DNA of 64,000 nt. It comes from Mesostigma viride (lineage: Eukaryota > Streptophyta > Mesostigmatophyceae > Mesostigmatales > Mesostigmataceae). The translations under genes were made by a program, and so were the position numbers. Below are positions 30,501-41,850 of the stretch, one piece after another. Positions within the stretch are counted from its first letter, which is position 1, and each line of letters starts with the position of its first letter. A model generated the notes under the pieces. That model did not search any database and was not told where the DNA came from. It saw only the letters and a list, made by a program, of their open reading frames with translations. The stretch is from assembly GCA_009746045.1 (NCBI GenBank), contig RPFO01000079.1:4114271-4178270 (forward strand), read 5' to 3'.

Positions 30501-33500
30501 CTGGCATGCATAAATACCTAGGGGGGGTGCTGGCATGCATAAATACCGAGGGGTTCAGCTGCCATTCGTACCTTTTTTTCTGTTTTTATTTTTTAATGGG
30601 GGCCGGCCTGGGGCAGCGGCGGCGGGTGGAAGAAAACTGATAGCGTTGTTGTGCATCCCGTGACCACCGGCCACCAAACGGAGGCACGACACCAAGGCAG
30701 ATCAAGCACCAAAGGAAGCAGCAAGGACGTTGACGTTAGTAACCAAGAATGGGGGTGCTGGCATGCATAAATACCTAGGGGGGGTGCTGGCATGCATAAA
30801 TACCTAGGGGGGTGCTGGCATGCATAAATACCGAGGGGGGGTGCTGGCATGCATAAATACCTAGAAGGGGGTGCTGGCATGCATAAATACTTAGGGGGGG
30901 TGCTGGCAAGCATAAATACCTAGGGGGGGTGCTGGCATGCATAAATACCGAGGGGGGTGCTGGCATGCATAAATACCGAGGGGGGGTGCTGGCATGCATA
31001 AATACCTAGAGGGGGTGCTGGCATGCATAAATACCTAGGGGGGTGCTGGCATGCATAAATACCGAGGGGGGGTGATGGCATGCATAAATACCTAGAGGGG
31101 GTGCTGGCAAGCATAAATACATAGGGGGGGTGCTGGCATGCATAAATACCTAGAAGGGGGTGCTGGCATGCATAAATACCGAGGGGGGGGTGCTGGCATG
31201 CATAAATACCTAGGGGGGTGCTGGCATGCATAAATACCGAGGGGGGGTGCTGGCATGCATAAATACCGAGGGGGGGTGCTGGCAAGCATAAATACCGAGG
31301 GGGGGGGTGCTGGCATGCATAAATACCTAGGGGGGGGTGCTGGCATGCATAAATACCTAGAGGGGGTGCTGGCATGCATAAATACGTAGGGGGGGGTGCT
31401 GGCAAGCATAAATACCTAGGGGGGGGTGCTGGCATGCATAAATACCGAGGGGGCAAGCATAAATACCGAGGGGGGGTGCTGGCATGCATAAATACCTAGG
31501 GGGGGTGCTGGCATGCATAAATACCTAGGGGGGTGCTGGCATGCATAAATACCTAGGGCGGGTCGCTGGCATGCATAAATACCTAGGAGGGGTGCTGGCA
31601 TGCATAAATACCTAGGGGGGTGCTGGCATGCATAAATACCTAGGGGGGGGGGCTGGCAAGCGTAAATACCTAGGGGGGTGCTGGCATGCATAAATACCTA
31701 GGGGGGTGCTGGCATGCATAAATACCGAGGGGTTCAGCTGCCATTCGTACCTTTTTTTCTGTTTTTATTTTTTAATGGGGCCGGCCTGGGCAGCGGCGGC
31801 GGGTGGAAGAAAACTGATAGCGTTGTTGTGCATCCCGTGACCACCGGCCACCAAACGGAGGCACGACACCAAGGCAGATCAAGCACCAAAGGAAGCAGCA
31901 AGGACGTTGACGTTAGTAACCAAGAATGGGGGTGCTGGCATGCATAAATACCTAGGGGGGGTGCTGGCATGCATAAATACATGTGGGGGTGCTGGCATGC
32001 ATAAATACCGAGGGGGGGTGCTGGCATGCATAAATACCTAGAAGGGGGTGCTGGCATGCGTAAATACCTAGGGGGGGTGCTGGCATGCATAAATACCTAG
32101 GGGGGTGCTGGCATGCATAAATACCTAGGGGGGGTGCTGGCATGCATAAATACCGAGGGGGGGTGCTGGCATGCATAAATACCTAGAGGGGGTGCTGGCA
32201 TGCATAAATACCTAGGGGGGTGCTGGCATGCATAAATACCTAGGGGGGTGCTGGCATGCATAAATACCTAGGGGGGTCGCTGGCATGCATAAATACCTAG
32301 GGGGGGGCTGGCATGCATAAATACCTAGGGGGGGTGCTGGCATGCATCAAAACCTAGGGGGGTGCTGGCATGCATAAATACCTAGGGGGGTGCTGGCATG
32401 CATAAATACCTAGGGGGGTGCTGGCATGCATAAATACCGAGGGGGGTGCTGGCATGCATAAATACCTAGGGGGGGTGCTGGCATGCATAAATACCGAGGG
32501 GGGGTGCTGGCAAGCATAAATACCGAGGGGGGGTGCTGGCATGCATAAATACCTAGGGGGGGTGCTGGCATGCATAAATACCTAGGGGGGTGCTGGCATG
32601 CATAAATACCTAGGGGGGTCGCTGGCATGCATAAATACCTAGGAGGGGTGCTGGCATGCATAAATACCGAGGGGGGGTGCTGGCATGCATAAATACCTAG
32701 AGGGGGTGCTGGCATGCATAAATACGTAGGGGGGGTGCTGGCAAGCATAAATACCTAGGGGGGGGTGCTGGCATGCATAAATACCGAGGGGGGGTGCTGG
32801 CATGCATAAATACCTAGAGGGGTGCTGGCATGCATAAATACGTAGGGGGGGTGCTGGCAAGCATAAATACCTAGGGGGGGTGCTGGCATGCATAAATACC
32901 TAGGGGGGGTGCTGGCATGCATAAATACCTAGGGGGGGTGCTGGCATGCATAAATACCTAGGGGGGTGCTGGCATGCATAAATACCTAGGGGGGTGCTGG
33001 CATGCATAAATACCGAGGGGTTCAGCTGCCATTCGTACCTTTTTTTCTGTTTTTATTTTTTAATGGGGGCCGGCCTGGGGCAGCGGCGGCGGGTGGAAGA
33101 AAACTGATAGCGTTGTTGTGCATCCCGTGACCACCGGCCACCAAACGGAGGCACGACCCCAAGGCAGATCAAGCACCAAAGGAAGCAGCAAGGACGTTGA
33201 CGTTAGTAACCAAGAATGGGGGTGCTGGCATGCATAAATACCTAGGGGGGGGTGCTGGCATGCATAAATACCTAGGGGGGTGCTGGCATGCATAAATACC
33301 GAGGGGGGTGCTGGCATGCATAAATACCTAGAAGGGGTGCTGGCATGCATAAATACTTAGGGGGGGTGCTGGCAAGCATAAATACCTAGGGGGGGTGCTG
33401 GCATGCATAAATACCGAGGGGCAAGCATAAATACCGAGGGGGGGTGCTGGCATGCATAAATACCTAGAGGGGGTGCTGGCATGCATAAATACCTAGGGGG

Positions 33501-36134
33501 GTGCTGGCATGCATAAATACCTAGGGGGGGTGCTGGCATGCATAAATACCTAGGGGGGTGCTGGCATGCATAAATACCTAGGGGGGGTGCTGGCATGCAT
33601 AAATACCGGGGGGGGTGCTGGCAAGCATAAATACCTAGGGGGGGTCGCTGGCATGCATAAATACCTAGGGGGGGTGCTGGCATGCATAAATACCGAGGGG
33701 GGTGCTGGCATGCATAAATACCTAGGGGGGTGCTGGCATGCATAAATACCGAGGGGGGGTGCTGGCAAGCATAAATACCGAGGGGGGTGCTGGCATGCAT
33801 AAATACCTAGGGGGGGTGCTGGCATGCATAAATACCTAGGGGGGTGCTGGCATGCATAAATACCTAGGGGGGTCGCTGGCATGCATAAATACCTAGGAGG
33901 GGTGCTGGCATGCATAAATACCTAGGGGGGTGCTGGCATGCATAAATACCTAGGGGGGGGGGCTGGCAAGCATAAATACCTAGGGGGGTGCTGGCATGCA
34001 TAAATACCTAGGGGGGGGCTGGCATGCATAAATACCTAGGGGGGGTGCTGGCATGCATCAAAACCTAGGGGGGTGCTGGCATGCATAAATACCTAGGGGT
34101 TCAGCTGCCATTCGTACCTTTTTTTCTGTTTTTATTTTTTAATGGGGGCCGGCCTGGGGCAGCGGCGGCGGGTGGAAGAAAACTGATAGCGTTGTTGTGC
34201 ATCCCGTGACCACCGGCCACCAAACGGAGGCACGACACCAAGGCAGATCAAGCACCAAAGGAAGCAGCAAGGACGTTGACGTTAGTAACCAAGAATGGGG
34301 TGCTGGCATGCATAAATACCTAGGGGGGGTGCTGGCATGCATAAATACCTAGGGGGGTGCTGGCATGCATAAATACCGAGGGGGGGTGCTGGCATGCATA
34401 AATACCGAGGGGGGGTGCTGGCATGCATAAATACCTAGGGGGGGTGCTGGCATGCATAAATACCTAGGGGGGGTGCTGGCATGCATAAATACCGAGGGGG
34501 GTGCTGGCATGCATAAATACCTAGGGGGGGTGCTGGCATGCATAAATACCGAGGGGGGGTGCTGGCATGCATAAATACCTAGGGGGGTGCTGGCATGCAT
34601 AAATACCGAGGGGGGGTGCTGCATGGCAAGCATAAATACCGAGGGGGGGCTGGCATGCATAAATACCGAGGGGGGGTGCTGGCATGCATAAATACCTAGG
34701 GGGGTCGCTGGCATGCATAAATACCTAGGAGGGGTGCTGGCATGCATAAATACCTAGGGGGGTGCTGGCATGCATAAATACCTAGGGGGGGGGCTGGCAA
34801 GCATAAATACCTAGGGGGGTGCTGGCATGCATAAATACCTAGGGGGGGGGCTGGCATGCATAAATACCTAGGGGGGTCGCTGGCATGCATAAATACCTAG
34901 GGGGGGGCTGGCAAGCATAAATACCTAGGGGGGTGCTGGCATGCATAAATACCTAGGGGGGGTGCTGGCATGCATAAATACCTAGGGGGGGTGCTGGCAT
35001 GCATCAAAACCTAGGGGGGTGCTGGCATGCATAAATACCTAGGGGTTCAGCTGCCATTCGTACCTTTTTTTCTGTTTTTATTTTTTAATGGGGGCCGGCC
35101 TGGGGCAGCGGCGGCGGGTGGAAGAAAACTGATAGCGTTGTTGTGCATCCCGTGACCACCGGCCACCAAACGGAGGCACGACACCAAGGCAGATCAAGCA
35201 CCAAAGGAAGCAGCAAGGACGTTGACGTTAGTAACCAAGAATGGGGGTGCTGGCATGCATAAATACCTAGGGGGGGTGCTGGCATGCATAAATACCTAGG
35301 GGGGGTGCTGGCATGCATAAATACCGAGGGGGGGTGCTGGCAAGCATAAATACCGAGGGGGGGTGCTGGCATGCATAAATACCTAGGGGGGGTGCTGGCA
35401 TGCATAAATACCTAGGGGGGGTGCTGGCATGCATAAATACCGAGGGGGGTGCTGGCATGCATAAATACCTAGGGGGGTGCTGGCATGCATAAATACCGAG
35501 GGGGGGTGCTGGCATGCATAAATACCTAGGGGGGGTGCTGGCATGCATAAATACCGAGGGGGGGTGCTGGCAAGCATAAATACCGAGGGGGGGGGCTGGC
35601 ATGCATAAATACCGAGGGGGGGTGCTGGCATGCATAAATACCTAGGGGGGTCGCTGGCATGCATAAATACCTAGGAGGGGTGCTGGCGTGCATAAATACC
35701 TAGGGGGGTGCTGGCATGCATAAATACCTAGGGGGGGGGCTGGCAAGCATAAATACCTAGGGGGGTGCTGGCATGCATAAATACCTAGGGGGGGGGCTGG
35801 CATGCATAAATACCTAGGGGGGGTGCTGGCATGCATCAAAACCTAGGGGGGTGCTGGCATGCATAAATACCTAGGGGTTCAGCTGCCATTCGTACCTTTT
35901 TTTCTGTTTTTATTTTTTAATGGGGGCCGGCCTGGGGCAGCGGCGGCGGGTGGAAGAAAACTGATAGCGTTGTTGTGCATCCCGTGACCACCGGCCACCA
36001 AACGGAGGCACGACACCAAGGCAGATCAAGCACCAAAGGAAGCAGCAAGGACGTTGACGTTAGTAACCAAGAATGGGGGTGCTGGCATGCATCAAAACCT
36101 AGGGGGGGTGCTGGCATGCATAAATACCTAGGGG
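27541..36134 (+). repeat. 29-bp minisatellite, about 8.6 kb
   Basis: Close to 290 units of TGCTGGCATGCATAAATACC followed by TAGG or GAGG and a G run of variable length. Variants include CAAGCATAAATACC, TAGAAGGGGG and GTCGGG. The palindromes GCATGC and CCTAGG sit in each unit. The array is interrupted six times by a 199-bp unit and ends at a seventh. The many 60-190 aa MHAST..PRYLCMPAPP ORFs are frame artefacts. Confidence 0.96.
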
Positions 36135-36332
36135 TTCAGCTGCCATTCGTACCTTTTTTTGTGTTTTTATTTTTTAATGGGGGCCGGCCTGGGGCAGCGG
36201 CGGCGGGTGGAAGAAAACTGATAGCGTTGTTGTGCATCCCGTGACCACCGGCCACCAAACGGAGGCACGACACCAAGGCAGATCAAGCACCAAAGGAAGC
36301 AGCAAGGACGTTGACGTTAGTAACCAAGAATG
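30554..36332 (+). repeat. Seven copies of a 199-bp unit inside the minisatellite
   Basis: Copies at 30554-30752, 31733-31929, 33021-33219, 34100-34298, 35045-35243, 35878-36075 and 36135-36332, nearly identical. Each starts TTCAGCTGCCATTCGTACC, includes a T-rich tract, GGGGCCGGCCTGGG and CGGCGGCGGGTGGAAG, and ends AGTAACCAAGAATGG. One plus frame encodes VVVHPVTTGHQTEARHQG, then SSTKGSSKDVDVSNQEW. Only the last copy continues into unique sequence (EPGERSYGAAQQPSN), so it is probably the parent, and the others are copies trapped in the array. The spacing, shrinking from about 1.2 kb to 0.26 kb, suggests repeated unequal exchange. Confidence 0.9.
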
Positions 36333-37300
36333 GGAGCCGGGGGAAAGATCATACGGTGCTGCCCAGCAACCCAGCAACGCAGCTATGGCGCAACCCAGAA
36401 ACGAAAACATTTGCGACAGCCTGCTTCAATAATGCTTGGATTCACACAAATCAACAAGTGGGGCTTACCAATCCAATCGATGGTCTCGGCTTGCTCGCAA
36501 TCCCTGCAACCAAACGAGAACCGACAAAAACACTCACACTCCCCCGTCAGCGACCGGCACCACGACACCAAAAAAGCGACGAAATTATCTGTCTCACACT
36601 CCCCCGTCATCGAGCTGCTTGTGGACAACTATCTGTCAAAAGCATCCATGTACATACACCGCCATTGCTCACCTCTTTTCACACTCTTCGGCTGCACACA
36701 ATGGCGTTGCTCAGTCGAATATGGCTGTCGGGTTGCTAATATCGTTGTCACTTTCGGCCGATGTCGCGAATACCCGCCGTTGATGCTCGGGTGCAAGGTG
36801 CATCCACGGTGTCGGTCTTCCAGGAGGGCTGGAAAGCGCCAACGCAGCACCTGCAATTCAAATTCCCTGGTGCTGGTATGCCGACGCGCAAATGGAATGG
36901 CGCGGCGCCTAAAAGACGCCGCGCGCGGTAAAAAAATTACGCGCCAAACGATATGGCGCGGCGCCGGGACGGCGCCGCGCTGAAAAATACTTGCAGTCGC
37001 AACTGTGACGTGGCGCTGCAGACCACACGGTAGGGAATTCGCAGCGCCATATATGGCGCCACGCCGACTCCTGACGCCGTGTGGCGCCACATGGACGCGG
37101 CGCTGCACACAGCTCGAGCCCATTTTTTCACATTCCTGCTACCTGATTGGACGCCTGGCGGAGGAAGCTTTTCACGGCGCGACGCCGAGGGGCTTCAAAA
37201 ACGTATATAAGCAGGCAAAATTTCTCCGAAATTTAATGAACGAGCGCGACGCGGAGACCATGCTAGTGTGCGGAACTGGTGAACCACACCGGTACGGGAC
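36333..37300. other. GC-rich region with two strong hairpins; no gene recognised
   Basis: Several overlapping ORFs, none convincing. Hairpin 1: GCGCGGCG (36900-36907) with CGCCGCGC (36917-36924). Hairpin 2: GCGCGGCGCC (36956-36965) with GGCGCCGCGC (36971-36980), loop GGGAC. Further ATGGCGC/GGCGCCA palindromes follow to 37100. GTATATAAGC near 37203 could be a TATA element for the downstream plus-strand gene. Confidence 0.5.
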
Positions 37301-37304
37301 AGAT

Positions 37305-37382
37305 TCTTGGCTGATCCTCGTAGTACCTCGTGAACACGTCTAGTAGGCCCGGGTTCAACTCCCGTCGTAACATTTTTTTTTG
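37305..37382 (+). ncRNA. Pol III-like sequence (tRNA-like A and B boxes, T-run)
   Basis: TGGCTGATCCTCG near 37308 is a weak A-box match. GGGTTCAACTCCCG near 37350 is a good B box that can form a T-arm. A T8+ run follows from about 37372. I cannot fold a full cloverleaf because no 5' acceptor strand matches, so a tRNA-derived SINE or relic is more likely than a tRNA. Confidence 0.3.
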
Positions 37383-37814
37383 GGTTGGTGTGGCAAGCCT
37401 ATAAAGCAATCCGCAAACCACTACACGGCTGGTAAGATTTAATATAATTAGCAACCTAATAGCTATATCAAAAATGTTTATGGGCATGGAAATTTTTAAT
37501 ATGTTGATATTAGACTGCAATGAAACGAATATGCAACCTGCCCCCCTATGTTTAATACAATAATTATTATTATTATTTGTGGCATGAATATAATAATTGT
37601 GTGAAATACAATGCTATGTGCAATATATTGCTGGTATGCCATGCAATTGTAACCAACAGGTGCAAGACCAAAAGGCGTCTTCAGGGCCCACCTGCTGCGA
37701 ACAAGAGCTATGGCGGCGGGAGGTGCGTGCAGGGTTACGGATTTACGGGGTTGTTGACCACCAAATTTGTTGTTACGTGTGTTATGGAAACATTTCAGTC
37801 GAATTTCTGGGTTC
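37383..37814 (+). other. AT-rich spacer with a possible short exon
   Basis: After ATTATTATTATT-rich DNA, an acceptor-like CCAACAG near 37658 opens a frame (VQDQKASSGPTCCEQELWRREV...) with a GTGCGT donor-like site near 37721. It might be an upstream exon of the transposase-like gene. Weak. Confidence 0.25.
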
Positions 37815-38420
37815 CAACGGTCGTTAAGGTTATAAAAAGTGCGTTGGGATTCGGAAATTCACATCCTGGCGTGTAAAAAATGCAGGAGTTTGCGAGTTTT
37901 CGGCCCGCTTTCAGGGGTCCAACGGCCGTTGGGTGTAGAAAATGCATGTGTTGGCGTGTTTCGGCCCGCTTTCAGGGGTCCAACGGCCGTTGGGTGTCGA
38001 AAATGCATGTGTTGGCGTGTTTTCGGCCCACTTTCAGGGGTCCAACGGCCGTTGGGTGTCGAAAATGCATGTGTTGGCGTGTTTCAGCCCACTTTCAGGG
38101 GTCCAACGGCCGTTGGGTGTAAAAATGCATGTGTTGGCGTGTTTTCGGCCCGCTTTCAGGGGTCCAACGGCCGTTGTGTCGAAAATGCATTGTTGGCGTG
38201 TTTCAGGCCCACTTTCAGGGGTCCAACGGCCGTTGGGTGTCGAAAATGCATGTGTTGGCGTGTTTCGGCCCACTTTCAGGGGTCCAACGGCCGTTGGGTG
38301 TCGAAAATGCATTGTTGGCGTGTTTCAGGCCCACTTTCAGGGGTCCAACGGCCGTTGGGTGTCGAAAATGCATGTGTTTGCGTGTTTCAGGCCCACTTTC
38401 AGGGGTCCAACGGCCGTTGG
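37815..38420 (+). repeat. 61-bp satellite carrying the palindrome, about ten units
   Basis: Units of about 61 bp: TTTCAGGGGTCCAACGGCCG then TTGGGTGT.GAAAATGCATG and TGTTGGCGTGTTTCGGCCC. Palindrome starts lie near 37920, 37980, 38041, 38102, 38164, 38222, 38283, 38346 and 38406, with a degenerate one near 37815. The sequence between palindromes is unrelated to the 46-bp and 208-bp satellites. It probably lies in an intron or just upstream of the following gene. Confidence 0.93.
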
Positions 38421-38504
38421 GACCTACAAATTGGGTAATTGTTGGAAAGCAATAATTTGATATAAAGTCAAAACTTCGTCTGGATTCTGTATGCGCACGG
38501 ATGC

Positions 38505-39654
38505 AGGTGAAGCGCACAACAAAGACCGAAGTCTCAAGTACGTCGAGATAAAGGGCAACCAACTTGCCCTCGACATGGCCAGCGCCATGGAATACTTGCT
38601 GAAGGACAACAATCACAAGACTGAAAACACGAAAACTGCAGTAGGCTTGAGGGCGCTTGAGCGGCTGCCAGGTGCGGTTGTGAAGGTTATGGGGAAACAG
38701 TACCGCCCTGCGCTGAAAAGAAAGGCGTCGGAGTCCTTCGCTCAGGAGGTTGTCGCTAATATCGTGCAAGGTTTCCGGGAATTGGGCAAGTCGGATGAGC
38801 ACAGGAACGCGAAGTGCGCTGTGCTGTCAATGTGCTTGGGAAAGGACGGCATGAACAATCAAGGGCATTGCACTCTCGCGCGGCTGCTTAACGTCACGCC
38901 CAAGGATATCCAGACCGCAAGGGGAATGAGGATGGGGGGCGACCTTCCCGCCCTGAAGGCGCCCCGTCGGCTGTACGGTCGGACAAGTTTCCGGAGGAGG
39001 TAAAGAAATCGTCGGGAGTTACTGGTTGTCAGACCTAAACACGAGGGCGTCTCCCAACCATAAGGACGTGGTCAATGAGTTCGAAAGGAAGGGAAACGCC
39101 AGGATCCTGATTTCCTCCCAGGGCGGAAGGTACTACTTGGACTCGCTTGAAACGATTTACAAGCGGTTCTGTTCTGACGCGTCGCCGTACAAGGGAGGTA
39201 TCGTGACGACTGCGGACGGGACAAGGTACAAGGTGGGGTACACGAAGTTCGTGGAGTTCATGCCCAAGTGCGTAAAGGGCGTGTGGAAGGACCGGGACTT
39301 GTGCGCATGCGAAAAGCACGTCGTCTTCGAGTCCCTGCTCTCTGCCTTCACCAAAGGCGTCAAGGAGTTGAAGAGCACGCTGGAGATCGAGGAGAGGGAG
39401 GGTATCCCTTCCGTGCCTGACAATGCCCATGACTTCGTTCGACGTTTCACCTGCCACAGGTCTGAGAGGGGGGAGGGGGGGCAAGGAGGGGGAGGACGGG
39501 CGGCCCGTTCGTTAACGTCCCAATGAACTGCTTGGAAGGGACCTGCAACGAGTGTGGGATTTCCGAGTTCATCGTGACGGACCAGATGAAGGGGTGGACA
39601 AAGAAGTACACGTGGTTCGACTTCGTAAAGGAGGGCACAGCGCCCCGTGGGACG
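38505..39654 (+). CDS. RNase H-fold transposase-like protein, N-terminal exon (two frame breaks)
   Basis: Opens after an acceptor-like GATGCAG at 38504 (GEAHNKDRSLKYVEIKGNQL). Helical and basic (ALKRKASESFAQEVV, LGKDGMNNQGHCTLARLLN). The frame changes near 38950-39010 and continues as WLSDLNTRASPNHKDVV, TIYKRFCSDASPYKGG and LCACEKHVVFESLLSAF. It breaks again in a G-rich stretch near 39460-39495, then reads MNCLEGTCNECGISEF, a Cys-rich motif (C-x4-C-x2-C), and WTKKYTWFDFVKEG to the donor ACG|GTAAGC at 39655. The layout resembles large uncharacterised transposase-like proteins seen in invertebrates and algae. The breaks may be real or homopolymer errors. Confidence 0.6.
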
Positions 39655-39792
39655 GTAAGCATGTATATTTGCATCGTTGAATATATATATGTAGACTTTC
39701 ATACTTCCAACGGCCGTTGGCGTTGGGAAATTCCCAGCTGCTGACTTCCATTCTTCGGTCAATCCATGGTGCGCGGGTGTGTTGTGTTGCAG
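39655..39792 (+). other. 138-bp intron with one palindrome copy
   Basis: GTAAGC donor and GTTGCAG acceptor. CCAACGGCCGTTGG at 39707-39720. Confidence 0.7.
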
Positions 39793-40548
39793 GAGGAGGA
39801 TGTGGCGCCGCAAATGAACCTGCAGCAAAAACTCATCAAGTCAACCCTCTCGGAGCTCCATGAACTCATTACGGCGCGCTTCCCGGAATTCGCCATTCAC
39901 GTCCATACATGGGCCTGGCAGCACCACGCTTACAAGGAGTGCATTGACGTGATGCCGCTGGGAACGGTGGTGGTCCTGATGGACTACTCGGAGAACTATT
40001 CGGACCACCTGCAGAAACAGTTGCAGGCGCAGTACTGGTACCCAAGTAGTTACGTCCTGATGCCGGTGATCGTGATGTACCGTGATCCCGTATCGCTGGA
40101 AATCAAAAGGGTGAAGCACGATTACATGGGGAAGGACGTACCGAGGAATGCCCAGACCCTGGAGTTCGTGATGAAGAATACCCTTAAGGTGCTGAGGGAG
40201 GAGGGGGTGGAGGTGAGGAACTGGATCAGTTGGTCCGACAACTGTAAGGAGCAGTTCCAATCCCGGTATGTGGTGGCGATGGCTGCGGACCTGCTCGAGG
40301 CCGACCCCGACTTGGACACATTGGAGTGGAACTACTCATGTGCAGGACATGGGAAGGGGGAGTCGGACGGGGAGGGGGGGACGGTGAAAAGCATCCTCAA
40401 AAGAGCGCAGATGCAGGAGGACAATCGGAACCTGAATACGGTGGAGGCACTGGTGGCCTACCTGAACCGGGATTGGAGAACCGGCAAAGACTCGAGTCGA
40501 CCATCGGCACAATCGGACGTGGTTCGACGGGCATTTCTTCTCGATAAC
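39793..40548 (+). CDS. Transposase-like protein, catalytic-core exon
   Basis: An uninterrupted frame from EEDVAPQMNLQQKL to AFLLDN, then donor AAC|GTAAGT. Three motifs look like a DDE/DDD RNase H-type active site: VVLMDYSENYSD, ISWSDNCKEQFQSRY, and CAGHGKGESDGEGGTVK. Their order and spacing, with a His/Tyr-rich stretch between (WYPSSYVLMPVIVMYRD), match an unnamed family of transposase-like proteins I know from animal and algal genomes. DNA cleavage or strand transfer would be its job if active. I cannot assign a named superfamily from sequence alone. Confidence 0.6.
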
Positions 40549-40849
40549 GTAAGTAAAGACAGTTGCTTTCTGGTGGTGCAAGTGCAGTTCTATAATTTGT
40601 CTCTGGTTACACTATACAGAGGACAGCTTCCTTGATGCAGTTTGAAGTTTCATAAGGCCAACGGCCGTTGGAGCTGGAAAATCATATAATTGTTGAGTGC
40701 CAACGGCCGTTGGAGTTGAGAAATGTACTTATAAAGTTTCCAAGGGCCAACGGCCGTTGGAGTTTGGAAATCTTATAATTGTTGAGTGCCAACGGCCGTT
40801 GGAGTTGGGAAATGTGCTGTGATGTTGTTTCATGGATTTACAATTGCAG
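40549..40849 (+). other. 301-bp intron with four palindrome copies
   Basis: GTAAGT donor and AATTGCAG acceptor. Palindromes at 40658-40671, 40700-40713, 40747-40760 and 40789-40802, in two similar pairs, each followed by GAG-TTGGGAAAT-type tails. Confidence 0.75.
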
Positions 40850-41517
40850 ATTCCCACGTCCGGTAAGGAGCGAGGCGCGATCCGAGATATCTCCACGGCA
40901 CACCAGTGGCGACTGGACAAAAAGGGCGAGCAGGTCGAGGTGGTTCAGCTCAGGCGCTTTTCATGCTTCGGTTGTGCGGAGTGCCGAGAGGGCAAGTGGA
41001 GGACATGCCCAAAGGATTGGAGCAGCTCGTCGTGGACTGTAAAACTCCAGGCGAGTAAGTCGCGGAACCCCACGCGATATCCGGGAACCCGCCTGAACCA
41101 CCTTCAAACGGCAAGAAACGAGTTGGGGCGTGGTTTGCAGGAGGGGGAGGCCGTCGCAGTCGCATCTGAGAGGGGGCACAAGGACCATGTGCCCGACCAC
41201 CCGTACTGGTTGGCGAAAGTTGTTCGAGTCGCCCACCAACTCGACAAGGATGAGTGTTTAAACAAACATACCGGGGGGGGGGCGAGGTTTTTAAGAAAGG
41301 CAACTGGGTAATGTACGTAAAATACTTCGAGAGGTGCTCCTCCTCCGGATCGGACGCCCGACGCTTCTTCTGGAACCCAGACGACCGAGAACCCTTAACT
41401 GCAATCGTGTGCTACCTGAGCGTCGCAAAGGTCACGAAGGGCAAGTGGGAAGGACATCCGGACAACACGCGACAGGGCTGGTTCACAATTGCGAAGAAGG
41501 TGGACGCCGAAATTACG
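40850..41517 (+). CDS. Transposase-like protein, C-terminal exon (frameshift at a G10 run)
   Basis: Reads IPTSGKERGAIRDISTAHQW, a Cys-containing FSCFGCAECREGKWRTC, then DHPYWLAKVVRVAHQLDKDE. The frame is lost at ten Gs (about 41273-41282) and continues as EVFKKGNWVMYVKYFERC, FFWNPDDREPLTAIVCYL and GWFTIAKKVDAEIT, up to donor ACG|GTACGT at 41518. The PYWLAKV...VMYVKYFE part looks like a small beta-barrel (BAH/Tudor-like) module that often ends this family. The next exon was not found. A further palindrome copy lies in the following intron at 41681-41694. Confidence 0.55.
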
Positions 41518-41828
41518 GTACGTCATTCCAAACATAACTGTGTAAAATTGGTGTTTGTATGTCCCGTGTGTTTTTTTGTCGACGGTCGTTCACCTTACTA
41601 CTACATTACATACGGGGCAATGGCAGCCTATACTTTAGCTTGGCTGAATGGCGCAGTTCGCATGTCTTAATTTCTCAAAGCCAACGGCCGTTGGACTTAC
41701 GAAACTGGACAAGTGCCAAGTGCGGATTGGGTACTATTATTGTTGAGGATGACCAGTTGTGTTTATATATTTTTGCATGGTGGCGGATGACTTGGCGTGT
41801 TGTTGCATTTTTACATACGGGTGTATGG

Positions 41829-41850
41829 TAGGCCTTAAACCCTAAACCCC
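41829..41850 (+). repeat. Telomere-like CCCTAAA repeats
   Basis: CTTAAACCCTAAACCCCTA is two to three imperfect units of the plant/green-algal telomere repeat, directly before the GT-rich array. Too short to call a true telomere. Confidence 0.45.

Noticed and set aside
27541-36134. Possible CRISPR array, because of regular 29-bp repeats
   Set aside because: There are no unique spacers; the units are contiguous minisatellite copies in a eukaryotic context.
36330-36983. 217-aa plus-strand ORF as a gene
   Set aside because: It overlaps other ORFs on both strands, has no recognisable domain and runs into GC-rich hairpins; the evidence is too weak to list as coding.
37305-37382. Functional tRNA gene
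   Set aside because: Only the T-arm region is credible; no acceptor stem or anticodon arm can be folded.
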